Assembly: GCA_903852325.1 (NCBI GenBank)
Contig: CAINQO010000120.1
Coordinates: 1 to 34,815, forward strand
Source of the DNA: Candidatus Omnitrophota bacterium
Lineage (GTDB): Bacteria > Omnitrophota > Gorgyraeia > Gygaellales > Profunditerraquicolaceae
Reading direction: 5' to 3'
DNA length: 34,815 bases
Shown here: positions 16,315-24,965 of the stretch, piece by piece
How positions within the stretch are numbered: the first letter of the stretch is position 1
Layout of the letters: each line of letters begins with the position of its first letter
Program-made: the position numbers and the translations under genes
The notes under the pieces: model-generated
The model's database searches: none
Told to the model about the DNA's origin: nothing
The model's input: the letters and a program-made list of their open reading frames with translations, nothing else

Positions 16315-17676
16315 TTATTTTAAGCCTTGTAAGGTCCGTAAAAAACCGGGGAAAGATTTATTAATACAGTTTATATCATCAAGCCGGGATTCCCCGTCCG
16401 CGGCCATTGCCGCTACCACCATGCTCATTGCCGTGCGATGATCACCGAAGCTTTTAAGGCTGGCTCCGTAAAGCCTGTCCCGGCAATTGATCACCAGATT
16501 TTCCTGCCGGCCGGCTTTATTAACCCGGATATCCGCGCCCATCGCCTTTAAGTTAACCAGCATAGAATTGATCCGGTCGGTTTCCTTAACCCGCAGCTCC
16601 GCAACCCCTTTTATCACGGTTGCCCCTTCAGCAAAACAAGCCGCCACCATCAAAACGGGTAACTCATCGATCAGAGAAGGTATCTCCTGCGCGCTGACTA
16701 CCGTGCCATTAAGCCGAGAACTTTGCGCGATGAGCTGTCCCATGGGTTCGCCATCGGCCGCTCCCCGGCAAAGGGCGATATTTATCTTCGCCCCCATCCT
16801 CTTGAGCACCTTAATTATGCCGGTGCGGCCGGGATTAAGCCCCGCCCGTTCAATAACGATCCTGGCTCCGGGAATAATAGAAGCCAAAACAATAAAAAAA
16901 GCTGCCGAAGATATATCCCCGGGGATATATATCTGCCCCGGGCTACGCAGGCAGCGTACCGGATCCAAAATAACCCGGTTATTGTTTACGGAAATATTTG
17001 CTCCGAAATTTTTAAGCATCCGCTCGGTATGATCCCGGGTACTGACCCGTTCGCAAACCTGTGTTTTTCCTTGGGCAAATAAACCCGCTAAAAGCACCGC
17101 GGATTTTACCTGCGCCGAAGCAACTTTAGGCCGGTAAACAATCCCCCGGAGATTTCCGCCCCGGATAACCATCGGCGCGTATTCCTCTTTGTTTTTTATC
17201 CGGGCACTGATTTGTACCCCCATCAAGCGCAAAGGCACGGTCACTCTGGACATCGGACGCCGGGAAAGCGCCTGCGCTGCGGTAACCTTAGTTTTGAAAT
17301 TCATCCCGGCAAGCACTCCTAAAAGCAGACGCAGGGTGGTTCCGGAGTTATGGGTAAAAACAGGGTTTGCGCAGGCTTTTAAACCTTGTTTACCGCGGCC
17401 GTAAATTAAAACTTCGCTTCCGTTACGGCGGATCCTTACGCCCAGCGTAATTAAGGCATTTAAAGTCGCCAGGGAATCTTCATGGAGGGGAAAATTTTTT
17501 AAATTCGTTCTGCCGCAGGTTAAAGCGCTTAGAATAAGCGCGCGGTGGGCGATAGATTTATCTCCGGCAAGAATGATCCTGCCGCGCGGTATAAATTTAT
17601 TTTTGATTAAAAAAGGCTTGGCGGATGCCCGCGGTTTTACCCGCCGGCGCTTTGCGGATTTTTTTATGCGGCTCAC
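16315..17676 (-). CDS. aroA: 3-phosphoshikimate 1-carboxyvinyltransferase (EPSP synthase)
   Basis: This 453-residue enzyme joins shikimate-3-phosphate and phosphoenolpyruvate in the shikimate pathway to aromatic amino acids. Family motifs are GDKSIAHRALILSAL (substrate lysine and arginine), HNSGTTLRLLLGVLAG, RRPMSRVTVPLR, SLIDELPVLMVAA, RVKETDRI and FGDHRTAMSMVVAAMA. The GTG start overlaps the upstream TGA as GTGA, so it is coupled to the coiled-coil gene. The first 22 residues (MSRIKKSAKRRRVKPRASAKPF) are an unusually basic extension before the normal start of the fold. No internal ATG or clear ribosome-binding site offers a shorter start in this part. Catalytic residues appear intact. Confidence 0.95.
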   Translation of the reverse strand: MSRIKKSAKRRRVKPRASAKPFLIKNKFIPRGRIILAGDKSIAHRALILSALTCGRTNLKNFPLHEDSLATLNALITLGVRIRRNGSEVLIYGRGKQGLKACANPVFTHNSGTTLRLLLGVLAGMNFKTKVTAAQALSRRPMSRVTVPLRLMGVQISARIKNKEEYAPMVIRGGNLRGIVYRPKVASAQVKSAVLLAGLFAQGKTQVCERVSTRDHTERMLKNFGANISVNNNRVILDPVRCLRSPGQIYIPGDISSAAFFIVLASIIPGARIVIERAGLNPGRTGIIKVLKRMGAKINIALCRGAADGEPMGQLIAQSSRLNGTVVSAQEIPSLIDELPVLMVAACFAEGATVIKGVAELRVKETDRINSMLVNLKAMGADIRVNKAGRQENLVINCRDRLYGASLKSFGDHRTAMSMVVAAMAADGESRLDDINCINKSFPGFLRTLQGLK

Positions 17677-18521
17677 CTTGACTTTTGCGTTACCGTATCA
17701 TTCTCCTTGAACTGCTCTTTTAGCTCAGGGGCGAAACCCGCGGCAGACATAAACTCGTGGACCTTCTCGATTTTTATGTCGCCGATCGTTTTGCCGGCGC
17801 GGGAAACAAAAAATTGATCGCCGACATTTACTTTATCCTTACTTCCCAGGTTGATCACCACAAAATTGAATTCCTTGTTCACGATCATGATCTTGCCTTC
17901 TATCCCGCCGGCGGCAGGAACACGCTGCTCTTGCTTGGCGGCTTTGGGCTCAGGAGCATTCTTTTTTTCGGCGGCTTTGGTCGCCACTGCGGGTGCTGCC
18001 TGCGGCTGGACGACTTCGGAATTTACCACCACCTTACCCAGCTCGATATTGGCTACCCCCGCCTCCAAACTTTTGATCTTGTCTTCCAGCGCCTGTTTCT
18101 GCTGCTGCATGATCCTTATCTGTTCCTTAATCTGCTTGCCGTCCTCCTGCACCTGGCTGAGCCGGTTCTCTAAATCTTCCCGCTGGGTTTTCTGGCTGGC
18201 AAGGTCCTGCCGCAACTGATCCAATTGGCTGATCGTATCGGCGTGCGCCATCTTTTCGGAAGTAAGTTCAGTAGACAAAGAATCGATCCTGGTCTTGGCT
18301 TCCTGCAGCTGCAATTCAAGATCGGCGGCTTTCTTTTTAGATTCCTCAAGCTGGCCGACGGTCTGCTTCTGCCTGTTTTCCAGATCCGTCAATTGCCCCT
18401 GAAGCTTAACATTCTGGGAATATTCGTTGCGGTAAAGATAATAAATCCCGCTGGCAAGCGCTAAAGAAAGAACGATTAAAATTATTAATACGGGAAAGAT
18501 GATTGCGCCTTTACGCTGCAT
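17673..18521 (-). CDS. Membrane-anchored coiled-coil protein of unknown function
   Basis: I do not recognise this 282-residue protein as a named family. It has a short basic N-terminus, one membrane segment (about 8-28), then a long heptad-rich coiled-coil (about 30-155; many L/Q/E/K residues). An Ala/Pro/Lys-rich linker follows (170-205), then a compact beta-rich C-domain (about 206-278). The C-domain starts IEGKIMIVNKEFNFVVINLG and continues DKVNVGDQFFVSR and IGDIKIEKV, a pattern recalling small beta-barrel domains such as the FlgT C-terminal type. It is probably anchored in the inner membrane with the rest in the periplasm. A near-perfect Shine-Dalgarno sequence AGGAGGT precedes the ATG. 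It overlaps aroA by 4 nt, which looks like operon economy rather than shared function. Confidence 0.85.
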   Translation of the reverse strand: MQRKGAIIFPVLIILIVLSLALASGIYYLYRNEYSQNVKLQGQLTDLENRQKQTVGQLEESKKKAADLELQLQEAKTRIDSLSTELTSEKMAHADTISQLDQLRQDLASQKTQREDLENRLSQVQEDGKQIKEQIRIMQQQKQALEDKIKSLEAGVANIELGKVVVNSEVVQPQAAPAVATKAAEKKNAPEPKAAKQEQRVPAAGGIEGKIMIVNKEFNFVVINLGSKDKVNVGDQFFVSRAGKTIGDIKIEKVHEFMSAAGFAPELKEQFKENDTVTQKSR

Positions 18522-18577
18522 TTGACCTCCTGAATTTAAATATATTGATAAGGCGAAACTCTAAATCCGAAATCACT

Positions 18578-18591
18578 GCCTGCCGGCAGGC
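18578..18591. repeat. 14-bp perfect palindrome in an intergenic repeat remnant
   Basis: GCCTGCCGGCAGGC is fully self-complementary. It lies in the 199-nt gap between rluD and the coiled-coil gene. On both sides the words AAATCCGAAA and AACTC occur twice (near 18551-18572 and 18599-18616), as in the degenerate TTCGGATTTAGAGTTT type of intergenic filler. The rest of the gap is A/T-rich with no convincing gene. Confidence 0.6.
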
Positions 18592-18720
18592 TAAACAAAC
18601 TCAAAATTATAAATCCGAAAAACAGAACTGCTTCTAATAAATTCCTGTTTGTAAGAATTATTAATCCTTAATATAACACTACTTAGGTAAAAATCAAGGG
18701 AAAATTTATAAAGCCTGGGT

Positions 18721-19635
18721 TTAAAAATTTTTCTTAATGAATTCCTGGAACTCCGGGGGAAGGTTACTGGTAAAATGCATGGCTTTATTGGTAGCCGGAT
18801 GGATAAAACCGAGCTCCTGGGCATGCAGCGCCAGGCGGCTGAAACTATCTTTTTTTCCGTATTTGCTGTCGCCAAGAATGGGGTAACCCAGGTAAGCCAG
18901 ATGCACCCGGAGCTGGTGGGTCCTGCCGGTAAACGGCTTTAATTCCAACAGGCTGAAATCTTTCGAACGCTTCAAAGTCTTATAGGCGGTCCGCGCATAT
19001 TTGGTGTTTTGCGTAAAAGATACCGCCATATTCTTGCGTTTTACCGGATGCCTGCCGATCGGGGCCTCGATAATATCCTCATCAAATTCCACGCGGCCGC
19101 TGACCAGGGCAATGTATTTGCGCTGAATACTGTGCTGCGCAAACTGTTTGACCAGATTTAAATGGCTGGAATTATTTTTAGCGATAACCAGAAGGCCGCT
19201 GGTTTCTTTATCCAGCCGGTGCACGATCCCCGGCCGGTTTTTGTTAATATCGGAAAGCGCGCTCAAACGCCCCAGCAGCGCGTTGACCAAAGTATGCTCC
19301 CGGTTTCCCGGGGCCGGATGCACCACCAGGCCCGGGGGTTTATTGATCACCAGGAGATCGGCGTCTTCATAAACGATATTCAGGGGGATCGCCTCGGCGG
19401 CTAATTCCGTTTTTTCCGGTTCAGGAAGAATAACCTGCAGCGCGTCGAAGGCATTCAGCTTATGATGCGGTTTAGTGATCGCCTGAGAATTCAGGGACAC
19501 TTTTCCGCCATGGATCAGTTTCTGGATATTGGTCCGCGATAAACCCAGATTATTGCGCAAAGCGTAATCCGCCAGGAACAGGTCCAGGCGCATTTTCCCC
19601 TCTTCCGCTCCGACTTGTAATAATAGTTCTTTCAC
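18721..19635 (-). CDS. rluD: RluA/RluD-family 23S rRNA pseudouridine synthase
   Basis: This 304-residue enzyme converts uridines of structured RNA, typically 23S rRNA helix 69, to pseudouridine. An S4 RNA-binding domain (about 15-75; RLDLFLADYA, SRTNIQKLIHGGKVSLN) precedes the catalytic domain. The signature GIVHRLDKETSGLLVIAKN holds the catalytic Asp in the HRLD motif. GRTHQLRVHLAYLGYPILGD is the usual C-terminal motif. The start is GTG, 4 nt after the lgt stop codon. RluD is the most likely family member because of the S4 domain and length; RluA-type targets cannot be excluded. Confidence 0.92.
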   Translation of the reverse strand: MKELLLQVGAEEGKMRLDLFLADYALRNNLGLSRTNIQKLIHGGKVSLNSQAITKPHHKLNAFDALQVILPEPEKTELAAEAIPLNIVYEDADLLVINKPPGLVVHPAPGNREHTLVNALLGRLSALSDINKNRPGIVHRLDKETSGLLVIAKNNSSHLNLVKQFAQHSIQRKYIALVSGRVEFDEDIIEAPIGRHPVKRKNMAVSFTQNTKYARTAYKTLKRSKDFSLLELKPFTGRTHQLRVHLAYLGYPILGDSKYGKKDSFSRLALHAQELGFIHPATNKAMHFTSNLPPEFQEFIKKNF

Positions 19636-19639
19636 GGTT

Positions 19640-20374
19640 TTATTTCTTTTTAATGACGAATAATTTGATAAATATTCCCAGGGAAAGGAGAAAAAGCAAA
19701 AGGCATAGAACCTGGAAAAGGGTCATCCCGTAGTATATGCGGGGGCTGTCATCGCGCAGGAACTCGATAAAAAAACGTTTCAAGGAATAAAGGAAAAGAT
19801 AGCTGACAAAAATTTCCCCCGGAAGATGCTTCCTGTTCTGCTTCCACCTTAAAATAAAAAAGATGAGCAATAAGGCCAGGGAAGAATAAAGCTGGGTAGG
19901 GATCAAAACCTTATCGAGGGATTTAAAATAAATACCGAATTGGGATTCCCGGCCGTAACAGCAGCCGTTAAGCAGGCAGCCGATCCTGCCAATCGCCTGG
20001 CCCAGCGCGACAAAAGGAGCGATGAGGTCCAGGGTCCCGGTTAAATCCATTTTGTGCTTGCGGATGAAAATTACCGCCCAAACGGATCCGGAAATCAGGC
20101 CGCCGAACCAGGCCATCCCTCCGTGCTGCAGCATGAGGATCTCTAAAGGATTCTGCAGGTAAAAAGAAAGGTTATTCAGCACATAAAAAATGCGGCAGCC
20201 GATGATCCCGGCAATAAAAACCTGAAAAAGCAGGTTAAAGATCCGGTCCGGGTCCACCCCTTCTTTTTTGGCCTGCAGGCCGCACAGGAAAGAAGCGGTA
20301 AAAAAAGCCAGGACCATCATCAGTCCGTAAGAGTAGATCGTCAAGGGTCCGATTTTACAGATCTCAGGCAGCAT
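19640..20374 (-). CDS. lgt: Prolipoprotein diacylglyceryl transferase
   Basis: This 244-residue membrane enzyme moves diacylglycerol from phosphatidylglycerol to the lipobox cysteine of prolipoproteins, the first step of lipoprotein maturation. About seven hydrophobic segments are visible. The signature region reads IGRIGCLLNGCCYGRES, the cysteine-rich version of the GRxGNFxNxE Lgt motif, and the N-terminus has YSYGLMMVLAF as in the family. Its ATG lies inside the end of lspA (11-nt overlap), linking the first two steps of lipoprotein processing in one transcript. No apolipoprotein N-acyltransferase gene was found nearby. Confidence 0.95.
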   Translation of the reverse strand: MLPEICKIGPLTIYSYGLMMVLAFFTASFLCGLQAKKEGVDPDRIFNLLFQVFIAGIIGCRIFYVLNNLSFYLQNPLEILMLQHGGMAWFGGLISGSVWAVIFIRKHKMDLTGTLDLIAPFVALGQAIGRIGCLLNGCCYGRESQFGIYFKSLDKVLIPTQLYSSLALLLIFFILRWKQNRKHLPGEIFVSYLFLYSLKRFFIEFLRDDSPRIYYGMTLFQVLCLLLFLLSLGIFIKLFVIKKK

Positions 20375-20798
20375 TTTTGTTAAAGATTAACTCCCAGGTT
20401 AATAAAACGGCGGCAACGGTGATCATCGAATCGGCCAGGTTAAATACCGGCCAGACGCGCAGGTCCAAAAAATCGATCACGCAGCCCAAACGCATCCGGT
20501 CGATCAAATTACCGGCCGCCCCTCCCAGAATCAGGCTTAAACACAGCTTCAAAAGAAAAGAATGGGTTTTACTTTTTAAAGTATAAAGGATCAAGCCGAT
20601 GGCAAAAAAAGAAACCAGCACGAACCAAAAAAGCTGGTTCTGGAAAAGTCCGAAAGCCGCGCCGCGGTTACGCACCAGGGTCAGGTTTAAAAAATTTTTG
20701 ATTATCGGGACCGGGGTATTCAGCGGCAGAAACTTTAAGGCAAGAAATTTAGTGATTTGATCAAGAATAATAATACCACAGGCGATGATAAAGATCAT
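20364..20798 (-). CDS. lspA: Lipoprotein signal peptidase (signal peptidase II)
   Basis: This 144-residue aspartyl protease of the inner membrane cleaves signal peptides from lipidated prolipoproteins. Four membrane segments, the motif VRNRGAAFGLF and the two catalytic aspartates in GGAAGNLIDRM and FNLADSMITVA are present. The gene lies between the dksA-like gene and lgt and overlaps lgt by 11 nt. The ATG has no good Shine-Dalgarno sequence; the long hairpin at 20818-20868 ends 19 nt before it. Confidence 0.96.
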   Translation of the reverse strand: MIFIIACGIIILDQITKFLALKFLPLNTPVPIIKNFLNLTLVRNRGAAFGLFQNQLFWFVLVSFFAIGLILYTLKSKTHSFLLKLCLSLILGGAAGNLIDRMRLGCVIDFLDLRVWPVFNLADSMITVAAVLLTWELIFNKNAA

Positions 20799-20817
20799 CT
20801 TTTTGGGTGACGGTTTT

Positions 20818-20868
20818 ACCCCGTTAGACCCAGAAAACCCCGGCCTTCAGGCAGGGGTCTAACGGGGT
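20818..20868. repeat. Perfect 14-bp stem hairpin between dksA-like gene and lspA
   Basis: ACCCCGTTAGACCC (20818-20831) is exactly complementary to GGGTCTAACGGGGT (20855-20868), and the 23-nt loop holds a smaller C/G-rich hairpin. It starts directly after the stop codon of the dksA-like gene and ends 19 nt before the lspA start. No T-run follows on either strand, so it differs from a normal intrinsic terminator. It could be a mobile palindrome or an RNA element setting lspA expression. Confidence 0.75.
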
Positions 20869-21252
20869 TTACTTCTTTTCCCTTTTCTGCTGACATTTGA
20901 TGCACAGCCGGGCGGAAGGGACCGCTTTTAAGCGGATCTTGGTGATCGACCCCTTGCAGTCATCGCAAATACCGAAAGTGCCCTCTTCGATTCTTTTGAG
21001 CGCATCATCGAGTTCATAAAGGGATTTTCTTTCACCGGAAGCCAGGCTCAGCGAAAACTCACGGTCGTAATTATCCGTAGCCACATCCGCCATATGATAG
21101 GTATACCCGGAGATGTCCCCGGAAGCTTCTTTCTGAGATTTCCGTAAAGTATCGTCGGAGATATGCTTAAGATCGCCGAGGAGCTCCTCTTTCTTCTTAA
21201 GCACGATCTTTTTGAATTCCTTTAAATCGGTTTTCGTGAATTTTTTCTTCAT
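20869..21252 (-). CDS. dksA: DksA/TraR-family RNA polymerase-binding zinc finger protein
   Basis: This 127-residue protein has an N-terminal coiled-coil with the acidic tip region (MADVATDNYDREF) and a C-terminal C4 zinc finger (GICDDC, then LCIKCQQK). DksA enters the RNA polymerase secondary channel and modulates rRNA and stress transcription with ppGpp. The ATG at 21252 is chosen because GAGGAG lies 8 nt before it. An in-frame GTG at 21273 would add seven residues but would place the ribosome-binding site inside the gene. It sits between ileS and lspA, an order I know from several anaerobic lineages. Whether it is a true DksA or a generic TraR/YocK-type relative is not certain. Confidence 0.9.
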   Translation of the reverse strand: MKKKFTKTDLKEFKKIVLKKKEELLGDLKHISDDTLRKSQKEASGDISGYTYHMADVATDNYDREFSLSLASGERKSLYELDDALKRIEEGTFGICDDCKGSITKIRLKAVPSARLCIKCQQKREKK

Positions 21253-21304
21253 TAAATTATCTCCTCGCCGCACCGGGTGCGCGCAGTCAACACTGCTTAG
21301 AAAT

Positions 21305-24091
21305 TTAACTGACCACCCTGACGCAATTATCGCAGAGCGCAGGATGTTCCTGATTCTTGCCGACTTCCAGCGAATAATTCCAGCAGCGCAGGCATTTTTC
21401 CCCTGGCGCTTTTTCCGCTTTCACCGAAAGCTCCGACGGATTATCCTTGTCCAAAGTTACTTCTACCCGCGAAACCTTGAAGATCTCGCAAAGCCCGGTA
21501 AGGAAGCTTTGTAAGAATGTATAACGATCCTGGGTTTTTGTCAATATATTTATTTGCGCGTCAAAAGAACTGCCGATTGCCCCGCTGGCACGCAATCCTT
21601 CCAGTACTTTTGCGGCTTGGGGAACCAGGGCGATCACCTCTTCCAGCTCCCGGGCAACCTTGCGGAACTGCGGATTGGCCTGAGGAAAATCCAAAAGATG
21701 CACGCTGGGAATTTGCGCTTCCCCGCTTAGCTTAGGGATATTCTGCCAAATCTCTTCGGAGGTGAAAACTAAAATGGGGGCCATCAATCTTATCAGGCAG
21801 TGGAGAATTCCATAAATCGCCGTTTGCGCCGCGCGCCTTTCCAGGGAATCCGCCCGGCAGGTATAAAGCCTCCCCTTGACCATGTCCAGGTAATACATGG
21901 AAAGTTCTTCATTGCAGAAATCGTAAATCTTTTTGTATGCCAGATGGAATTCAAACCGGGGATTAGATTCGGTGCCGTAAGCGGATTCGACATAATCCCT
22001 GGTTTCCTCCATCCGGGAAAGGATCCACTGGTCGATCTTCCGCATCTTTTCATGCGGGACCTGATCGGTTTCCGGATTAAAATCATAAAGGTTGCTTAAA
22101 ATAAATTTGGCGGTGTTGCGGATCTTGCGGTACGCCTCGGAAAGCCGGGTAAGGATCTCCTTGGAAATGCGGATATCCTCATTGTAGTCGCTGGAAGCCA
22201 CCCACATCCTTAAAATATCCGCGCCATAATCCTTGATGATCTGTTCCGGAGAAATAACATTCCCCTGGGATTTGGACATCTTCCTGCCTTCTCCGTCAAC
22301 CACAAAGCCGTGCGTAAGCACGCTTTTAAAGGGCGGATTGCCGTCGATGGCTACCCCCGGGATAATCGAGGACTGAAACCATCCCCGGTGCTGGTCGCTT
22401 CCTTCCAGATATAACTGCGCCGGCACCCCGCCTAATTCTTTCCTTTTTTTCAAGACCGCCTGGGAACTTACCCCGGAATCAAACCAGACATCCAGGATAT
22501 CCGCCCCCTTGCTAAAAGTTTTTCCCTTTTTGCATTTCGGGCAGGTCAGTTCGCCGGAAAGAAAATCTTCTACCGGACGGGCAAACCAGCAGTCCGAACC
22601 TTCGGCCGCGGTAAATTGGGCAAATTTTTCAATTACCTGCGTGTCAAAAAACTCTTCTTTACATTCCTGACAAACCAAAGCCGGGACAGGAACTCCCCAG
22701 TAACGCTGCCGGGAAAGGCACCAGTCCGGGCGCAGTTGAACCATCGCCGAAATCCTCTCCCTGCCGGCTTCCGGGATCCAGGTGACCTGTTCTTTTATCG
22801 CCGCCAATACTTTCCGGCGCAAATCGTGTTGATCGATATCCAGGAACCACTGTTTGGTCGCCCGGAAAATTATCGGGTTCTTGCAACGCCAGCAGTGCGG
22901 ATAAGAATGGGAAATCTTTTTTTCTAAAAGCAAAGCGCTCAAGGACTGGAGCTTATCAATGATCGCTTTATTGGCATCATACACATTCTGCCCGGCGAAT
23001 TCTCCGGCGGTAGCGTCGAATTTGCCCCGGGGGTCCACCGGCATCACGATCTCCAGGTTATATTTAAGCCCCGTTTTATAATCATCCGCGCCATGGCCGG
23101 GGGCAGTATGCACTAAACCCGTGCCATCATCTGCAGTAACATAATCCGCCAGGACCACCTTGCCTGAGCGCAATCCAAAAGGATGATCGTAAACGATCCC
23201 TTCCAAATCTTTGCCTTTAAATTTTTTGATCAACTCGTATTTACCGATACCCATCTCTTCTAAAACGCCCAAGCGCACGTCGGCAATCACCAGGTCCCCT
23301 TTTTCCGTTTTAATATAGGAATAATCGAACTCCGGGTGCACGGCGACGGCAACATTAGCGATCAAAGTCCAGGGGGTGGTGGTCCAAATCGCCAGAAAAC
23401 TTTCCGGCGAAAACCCTTTATCCTCTTTGATTTTAAATTTTACGAAAACCGACGGCGAGGTATGGTCTTCATACTCCACCTCCGCCTCGGCTAAAGCGGT
23501 CTCGCATTTAAAACACCAGTTAACCGGCTTAAGCCCGCGGATAATATAGCCTTTACCATTGTCATATAATTTATTAAAAGACCGGATAATCGCTTCTTCG
23601 TATTCGTGGCTTAAAGTCAGATAAGGATTCTCCCATTCCCCGAACACCCCCAGGCGCTTGAACTGCTCCCTTTGATTGGTGACATGCTTCATCGCGTAAT
23701 CATGCGCCTGCTTGCGGAACTCCAGCTGGGCGATCTGGTGCTTGGCGATTTTTAATTCTTTAAATAACTGGTGTTCGATGGGCAATCCGTGGCAATCCCA
23801 GCCGGGGACATAAGGACTGTAATAACCCTGCATGGTTTTATATTTAACCACGATATCTTTTAAGGTTTTGTTCAAAGCGTGGCCGATATGGATATCTCCG
23901 TTAGCATAGGGCGGCCCGTCATGCAGGATGTATCTGCCTTTGGGCGCCGGTTTTTTAAGTATGCTGCCGTAAAGGTCTTTCGCATACCAGTCCGCCAGCA
24001 TCGCCGGTTCCCGCCTGGGCAGATCCGCCTTCATCGGAAATTCAGTCTTCGGTAAATTTAAAGTTAATTTGTATTCTTTATTTTCAGCCAT
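21305..24091 (-). CDS. ileS: Isoleucyl-tRNA synthetase
   Basis: This 928-residue class I aminoacyl-tRNA synthetase charges tRNA-Ile. The catalytic signatures are HIGH at 68-71 and KMSKS at 604-608. The editing (CP1) domain has WTTTPWTLIANVAVAV and GTGLVHTAPGHGADDY. A C-terminal zinc finger with Cys 900, 903, 920 and 923 (CLRCWNYS, CDNC) marks the bacterial zinc-containing form. Length is normal. No T-box leader is visible upstream: only 12 nt separate it from mtnP, so it is co-transcribed. No Shine-Dalgarno sequence precedes the ATG. Confidence 0.98.
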   Translation of the reverse strand: MAENKEYKLTLNLPKTEFPMKADLPRREPAMLADWYAKDLYGSILKKPAPKGRYILHDGPPYANGDIHIGHALNKTLKDIVVKYKTMQGYYSPYVPGWDCHGLPIEHQLFKELKIAKHQIAQLEFRKQAHDYAMKHVTNQREQFKRLGVFGEWENPYLTLSHEYEEAIIRSFNKLYDNGKGYIIRGLKPVNWCFKCETALAEAEVEYEDHTSPSVFVKFKIKEDKGFSPESFLAIWTTTPWTLIANVAVAVHPEFDYSYIKTEKGDLVIADVRLGVLEEMGIGKYELIKKFKGKDLEGIVYDHPFGLRSGKVVLADYVTADDGTGLVHTAPGHGADDYKTGLKYNLEIVMPVDPRGKFDATAGEFAGQNVYDANKAIIDKLQSLSALLLEKKISHSYPHCWRCKNPIIFRATKQWFLDIDQHDLRRKVLAAIKEQVTWIPEAGRERISAMVQLRPDWCLSRQRYWGVPVPALVCQECKEEFFDTQVIEKFAQFTAAEGSDCWFARPVEDFLSGELTCPKCKKGKTFSKGADILDVWFDSGVSSQAVLKKRKELGGVPAQLYLEGSDQHRGWFQSSIIPGVAIDGNPPFKSVLTHGFVVDGEGRKMSKSQGNVISPEQIIKDYGADILRMWVASSDYNEDIRISKEILTRLSEAYRKIRNTAKFILSNLYDFNPETDQVPHEKMRKIDQWILSRMEETRDYVESAYGTESNPRFEFHLAYKKIYDFCNEELSMYYLDMVKGRLYTCRADSLERRAAQTAIYGILHCLIRLMAPILVFTSEEIWQNIPKLSGEAQIPSVHLLDFPQANPQFRKVARELEEVIALVPQAAKVLEGLRASGAIGSSFDAQINILTKTQDRYTFLQSFLTGLCEIFKVSRVEVTLDKDNPSELSVKAEKAPGEKCLRCWNYSLEVGKNQEHPALCDNCVRVVS

Positions 24092-24103
24092 ATAATTTTA
24101 GGT

Positions 24104-24964
24104 TTATCCGATATACTTGCCGATCAAAGGAGCCAGATCTTTCTTTGTTTTGGCGGGGATAAGCTTCTTATCCGTCACGATGGCAAACTGCAGCGCCTTG
24201 CCGCAGCCGCACCCCCGCTGCGGATCCAGCTCCCTGATTACGCGGCTGATAAGTTTTTTGGCATTATCTACATTCTTGGCCAGGTTGCTCATCACCATTT
24301 CCAAAGTTACGCTGCCATGGTCCGGATACCAGCAATCGTAATCGGTAATGCAGGCAACCGTGGAATAACAAATTTCCGCTTCCCGGCAGAGTTTGGCTTC
24401 GGCCATATTGGTCATCCCGATCACATCCATCCCCCAGCTACGATAAAGCCTGCTTTCGGCTAAAGTGGAAAACTGCGGGCCTTCCATATTCAGGTAAGTG
24501 CCCCCTTTATGCATATTTAAATTCAGTTCTTTGCCCGAAGCATAGATCTGGCCGCTTAATTGCGGGCACACCGGATGGCTGAAAACTATGTGAGCGACGA
24601 TCCCGGCATCAAAAAAAGTCATTGGCCGGGCCTGATTCGTCCGGTCCACGAACTGGTCCACGACCACAAAATCCAAAGGCTTCAGTTCTTCTTTAAGGCT
24701 GCCGCAGGCGGTAACAGAGATGATCCGTTCCACCCCCAGCTTCTTCATCGCGAAAATATTGGCCCGGTAATTTATCTGGCTGGGGGAGATCCGGTGGCCT
24801 ACTCCATGCCGGGGCAGGAAAACCACTTCTTTACCTTCTAATTTTCCGATGGTAAATTTATCGGAAGGCTTTCCGAAAGGCGTAGTGACCTGTGCTTGTT
24901 TAATGACCTTAAGGCCGTCAATTTTATATAACCCGCTTCCGCCGATAATCCCGATCCTGGACAT
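24104..24964 (-). CDS. mtnP: S-methyl-5'-thioadenosine phosphorylase family protein
   Basis: This 286-residue protein is a purine nucleoside phosphorylase-type enzyme that cleaves methylthioadenosine to adenine and methylthioribose-1-phosphate. Seen motifs are IGIIGGSGLY, phosphate-binding LPRHGVGHRISPSQINYRAN, VTACGSLKEELKPLDFVVVD, MEGPQFSTLAES and DVIGMTNMAEAKL. The ATG is preceded by AAGGAG at ideal spacing, lying inside the end of proC. Some members act on inosine or guanosine (MTIP/PNP types), so substrate choice between adenine and 6-oxopurine is not settled. No other methionine-salvage gene is in the window. Confidence 0.93.
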   Translation of the reverse strand: MSRIGIIGGSGLYKIDGLKVIKQAQVTTPFGKPSDKFTIGKLEGKEVVFLPRHGVGHRISPSQINYRANIFAMKKLGVERIISVTACGSLKEELKPLDFVVVDQFVDRTNQARPMTFFDAGIVAHIVFSHPVCPQLSGQIYASGKELNLNMHKGGTYLNMEGPQFSTLAESRLYRSWGMDVIGMTNMAEAKLCREAEICYSTVACITDYDCWYPDHGSVTLEMVMSNLAKNVDNAKKLISRVIRELDPQRGCGCGKALQFAIVTDKKLIPAKTKKDLAPLIGKYIG

Positions 24965-24965
24965 T

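Noticed and set aside
18591-18875. Minus-strand reading frame of 94 codons between the coiled-coil gene and rluD
   Set aside because: It overlaps the end of rluD in another frame and ends in degenerate A/T-rich filler repeats.
24092-24103. T-box or other riboswitch in front of ileS
   Set aside because: Only 12 nt separate mtnP and ileS, which leaves no room for a leader.
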